Shown piece by piece: positions 60,572-64,000 of a stretch of DNA of 64,000 bases. The position numbers and the translations under genes were made by a program. The stretch is taken from assembly GCA_014549065.1 (NCBI GenBank), contig JACDOX010000030.1, positions 6,733,141-6,797,140 of the forward strand, written 5' to 3'. Each line of letters opens with the position of its first letter. Position 1 is the stretch's first letter. This DNA is from Cardinalis cardinalis (lineage: Eukaryota > Chordata > Aves > Passeriformes > Cardinalidae). The notes below the pieces were generated by a model. That model was given only the letters and a program-made list of their open reading frames with translations, was not told the origin of the DNA and did not search any database.

Positions 60572-63500
60572 CTGAAACAAGACACAATTGTTAGACAAAA
60601 CCAGATTTTTCATCACAAGGATGTACAGAGAACATTAAAATCCTGGTGCTTGACATGGCAGAAGACAACGTCTCAGAGGCTATGTTCAAAGCCTGTGTTC
60701 AAAGATCCTACACAAACTATTTTCTTCATTCTGAATGCAAGTTTCCCACTGAAAAGTACTCGTCCAAGAACAATTAAACATCTTTTAAGCACTGGTCAAA
60801 TTCCTGGAGCAACTTTTTCTGATTACCAAATGCAAAATTTGTAATGCTAAATAAATACTGATTAATAATTATGTAGACTATCTTGTCTTTGTTAAAAGCA
60901 TTTGATACAGATTATAGTTATTAAATAGGATGGAAAATTAATTTGCCTTGGCTTTGATAGCAGTACTGTTTCAGAGATGGAAATTGGCAAAAACTATTAG
61001 TGAAGAGCAATGATAAGCAGGAATGCATTGAATCACAGGGTGCATTTGTGGAATGCCCCAGGGACAGCTGAAGTTAAATTATGAAAAGTCCATCAGAATG
61101 GCTGTCTTATACATATTTCAATATACAATTTGCAATGCTAACTTGAGACACATTGCTAACTCTGGTGAAAGCAGGGAAATAATGCCATCTTATCAAGAGT
61201 AACTGGCAGTATACTCAAACTGGGAACTTAAAAGTGAGTAGCCCTCCAGTAAAACAAACTGAAGACAATTGCAGGGAAAGAAATTAATTGAATTAGTAGC
61301 AGAAAGACTTCTATGGGACCACAGTCAGGAAACTAGGTAAGAACCTATGCTCTTAAACATAAGAATTGATTTTCACTTCCAGAAAAAGGAATTTTTGCAA
61401 ACAAGAGGGAAAAAAAATCTCTAAATGCCTCTACAGATACTCTCTGGTTCTCCTTTACTGGAAACATCAGAAATATTCAACTTGGAGGTAACATAACAGT
61501 ATTCTGCTATTATGGGCTTGAGAGAAGTTTTTTTGTTTGAACTATTCAATTTGAAGCCGACAGCTCCTGTGCAAGCCTTCTGCAGCCAAACCAGGCAAAC
61601 CTCCAGAGCTAGGAGAAAATGGCCATCCTCTAAACTCTTGGGGTACTTCCATTACTGAACCAGTTTTATTTTGGAATGAAGAGAATACAAGTTGAGAGAG
61701 AAGAAAAGAAATGGGCACCACAGGCTGCAATAAAGCTAACAGTGGGACTACCAGCTCAATCCACCACTTCAAAAATCACTACAGAGATACAGCTTTTCAG
61801 TCCTTAGTATTTCATTACCTAAGTTCCTATATAACATGCTACTGAACTATGAAATCCTTTAAGTAACACAAGTGATCCTGTATTGCAGCTTTCTAAACTT
61901 TACTTGTGCTTAACCAAGGTTAGAGATCTGGAGGGATTTCATGACACCTCCCATGTTGTTAGTCCTGTTAGGATTTACTGAAGTGATTCATTCTCAAGAG
62001 TAACTGACAACAAAAATAAATTATATATGACCATGCAGAACATTATGATCCCAGCAGACCTTCCAAGAACAACAAAGTCAAGCAGCATATCAAATGACAC
62101 ACTTTGTCACATTGGGTTTGGCTGCTTGGTTACACGTGTTGAAAAACGCACCAAGGCGCAAGCAGGGAACGCAGTGTTTCTGTAACCACAATCCTCTCTT
62201 TTCAGATGGCATGGGTCACAAAAGAGGCCATACAAACCAGGGAGACTGAGATAGAGGAACAGGGTCTGCTTTCATGAGAAAAAANCCATAAATTCCTTAC
62301 TCCTCTCAGCTGAAATGACTTACTCCTGCATGTTAAAAACAAGCAGTTCGCTCTCATGCCAACACTTTGCAGACCAAAAGCCAAGCTAAAGATTATGCTA
62401 CCTATAAATGAAGGATAGCTGTTATTTGGAGAGTTACCCTTAGTGCAAGTACAAATGGAAAAAACTTTCTTTACCTCCTCTTTTTGTCAGCACTATCAGC
62501 CAAGTGTGACCACAGCTCTGTAATCTATGCTCAAGATTTCTATCCTGCATCCTGAACTGGGAAGCCATGAAATTTCTTCAAGACTCAAATGTACAAAGAA
62601 GCAATTTCAGCCACATGCACCAGAGTAAACTAACAACTCTTAGCACTACTTTTTATCACACATTTGAAAAAGCTACCATTGCACAACACAAATTGCAAAA
62701 TGCAAAAGTAAAATGCAAAAAAAATCTTAGTAATTAATGGCTTGGCTTCGTATGAAATTATCAATTTGGAACAGCAAATCAAAGTACAAGAACGAAGCCC
62801 TGCTGTTTGAGAGGGAGTCATCATTGGGAAGCAGCCCAAATGACCAAAACCCACAGCACATTTGTCATGCTCCACTTTAAAGCTGCTAAAGAGAGAAGTT
62901 GCAAGAATGAACACATGTCTTCAGAATATGCATGTTATTAGAAGGCCCCGCAGGACAGCAGAAATTCAGGCATTGAGCCATCTTTAGTGAACCTGAGCCA
63001 GAAGGAGACTTTTTTTTCACCTGCCAGCAGAGAGAAACAGCAGGAAAAGCATCTGCCTTGCCTGAAGTTCAGTATTCTACTACACCCCAGCTGTATTAAG
63101 GACTGAATAAGCAAAATGGAGTTTTATATATTTTCATAATAGCAAAGAATGGCTTCAGGACCATTCCCTTGCTATCAAAAGGCTCATTATTTCAGCACCC
63201 TTCCATCTGCTCAAGGGAGCCTGGATATGATTCTCCTCAGTAATTTGTGCTTTGAGATCTGTACTTATTTGCTCAAAAGCAGACAATAGCCCTCCCTAAC
63301 AATCAGGGACTCTGCTTATTCCTCAATGGTTTATCAAGCCTGGAGTGTTAAACACACAACACACAGCCCTGCAATGCACGACTCCAAGCCACGTCTATTT
63401 TTAACAAGCTGTGTGTGGTCCTCATAATCTGCAGGACCTCTTCTTCCTAACACATATTCCTCTAATACAGCACAAAGGATTTTAAAATCTGTTGTATTTT

Positions 63501-64000
63501 AAACCAAGCTGAAAGTATTTCAGAGAAAAAATGCTAAGACTTTCCTTTTACTGTGAGAATCAAGTTTCTTTCTATTACATCAATCCAGTTCCTGGACAAA
63601 CTGCAAATAATTAGCCATTTCCTTCTAGTTGCAAAGTTGGAACCAACATAAGACTGGGATTTTTGTATACAACTCTGAGAAACCTAGGATTTTTAACTAC
63701 TCAAATTCCTATCAAATATATAACCCTTTTCAGCTTCAAAAAACCCAAAATCACTTACAGAGGGTTTTTTTGAAGCAAGTGAGATTTTCCTTTCACCTTA
63801 TTTACCATAGAAGAATTTTTAGTGTGAGAATAAGCGTAGGTCATGCAGATGTTTCACCCAAACCTCAGCTGTCAGTAAAAAAGTAGAAAGTGGTAAAGAG
63901 CAAATGTTTCTGCAAAAGGCTTTCCAGTGTGAAGTTACTGCAGAAAGCATTTAGAAATTCATACAATATCCTGTGGCATACAGGCACTATAAGCACACAA
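60572..64000 (-). other. IPO8: IPO8 intron (partial, extends past the window)
   Basis: The sequence upstream of the exon at 60366-60571 shows no further importin-8 exon in about 3.4 kb; I looked for the conserved segment that precedes HDRKMCIIG and found none. The donor of the preceding exon must lie beyond 64000. No repeat family was recognised. Confidence 0.75.

Noticed and set aside
60572..64000. Search for further IPO8 exons at the right edge
   Set aside because: No reading frame with importin similarity or matching splice phase was found.

Overview
The window is vertebrate nuclear DNA, most likely from a bird and probably a songbird. It holds parts of two spliced genes with GT-AG introns, CR1 LINE remnants, and several short solo long terminal repeats (LTRs) of a type I know from passerine genomes. 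The class-level call is firm because CR1 dominates the recognisable repeats; the passerine call is inference. There is no operon, CRISPR array, phage or bacterial-type system here. About two dozen isolated single N bases mark an assembly with ambiguous positions.

Layout: both genes are on the minus strand. 1-11953 is the beginning of intron 1 of TMTC1. 11954-12261 is TMTC1 coding exon 1, which encodes the N-terminal 102 residues of an ER-membrane O-mannosyltransferase for cadherins, inside a large CpG island (about 11550-12960). About 12960-55540 is intergenic. It contains four solo LTRs of one family, each with a 6-bp target-site duplication (one decayed), at 23975, 27567, 32254 and 44821. 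It also contains two further LTR-like elements (about 29600 and 35864), CR1 pieces (about 33228, 41811 and 45945), low-complexity tracts, and one unexplained 302-codon open frame (22084-22989). A fourth CR1 piece (55831-56048) lies in the probable IPO8 3' UTR. 57105-60571 carries the last four coding exons of IPO8 (importin-8), encoding 218 C-terminal residues. The rest of IPO8 lies beyond the right edge.

The two genes do not form a functional unit. TMTC1 acts in the ER membrane and IPO8 carries cargo through nuclear pores. They are neighbours in the same order and orientation on human chromosome 12, so this is conserved synteny. From memory the human intergenic distance is several hundred kb, so about 45 kb here would be a strong contraction.

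The least explained structures are: a roughly 218-bp near-identical inverted repeat inside TMTC1 intron 1 (3192-5000) enclosing a 1.4-kb spacer with a long open frame; a perfect 26-bp-stem hairpin inside an IPO8 intron (59917-59980); and a nested locus at 44731-45240 where a perfect 17-bp inverted repeat, a 33-bp tandem duplication and a solo LTR lie together. I found no convincing evidence of a wholly new biological system.
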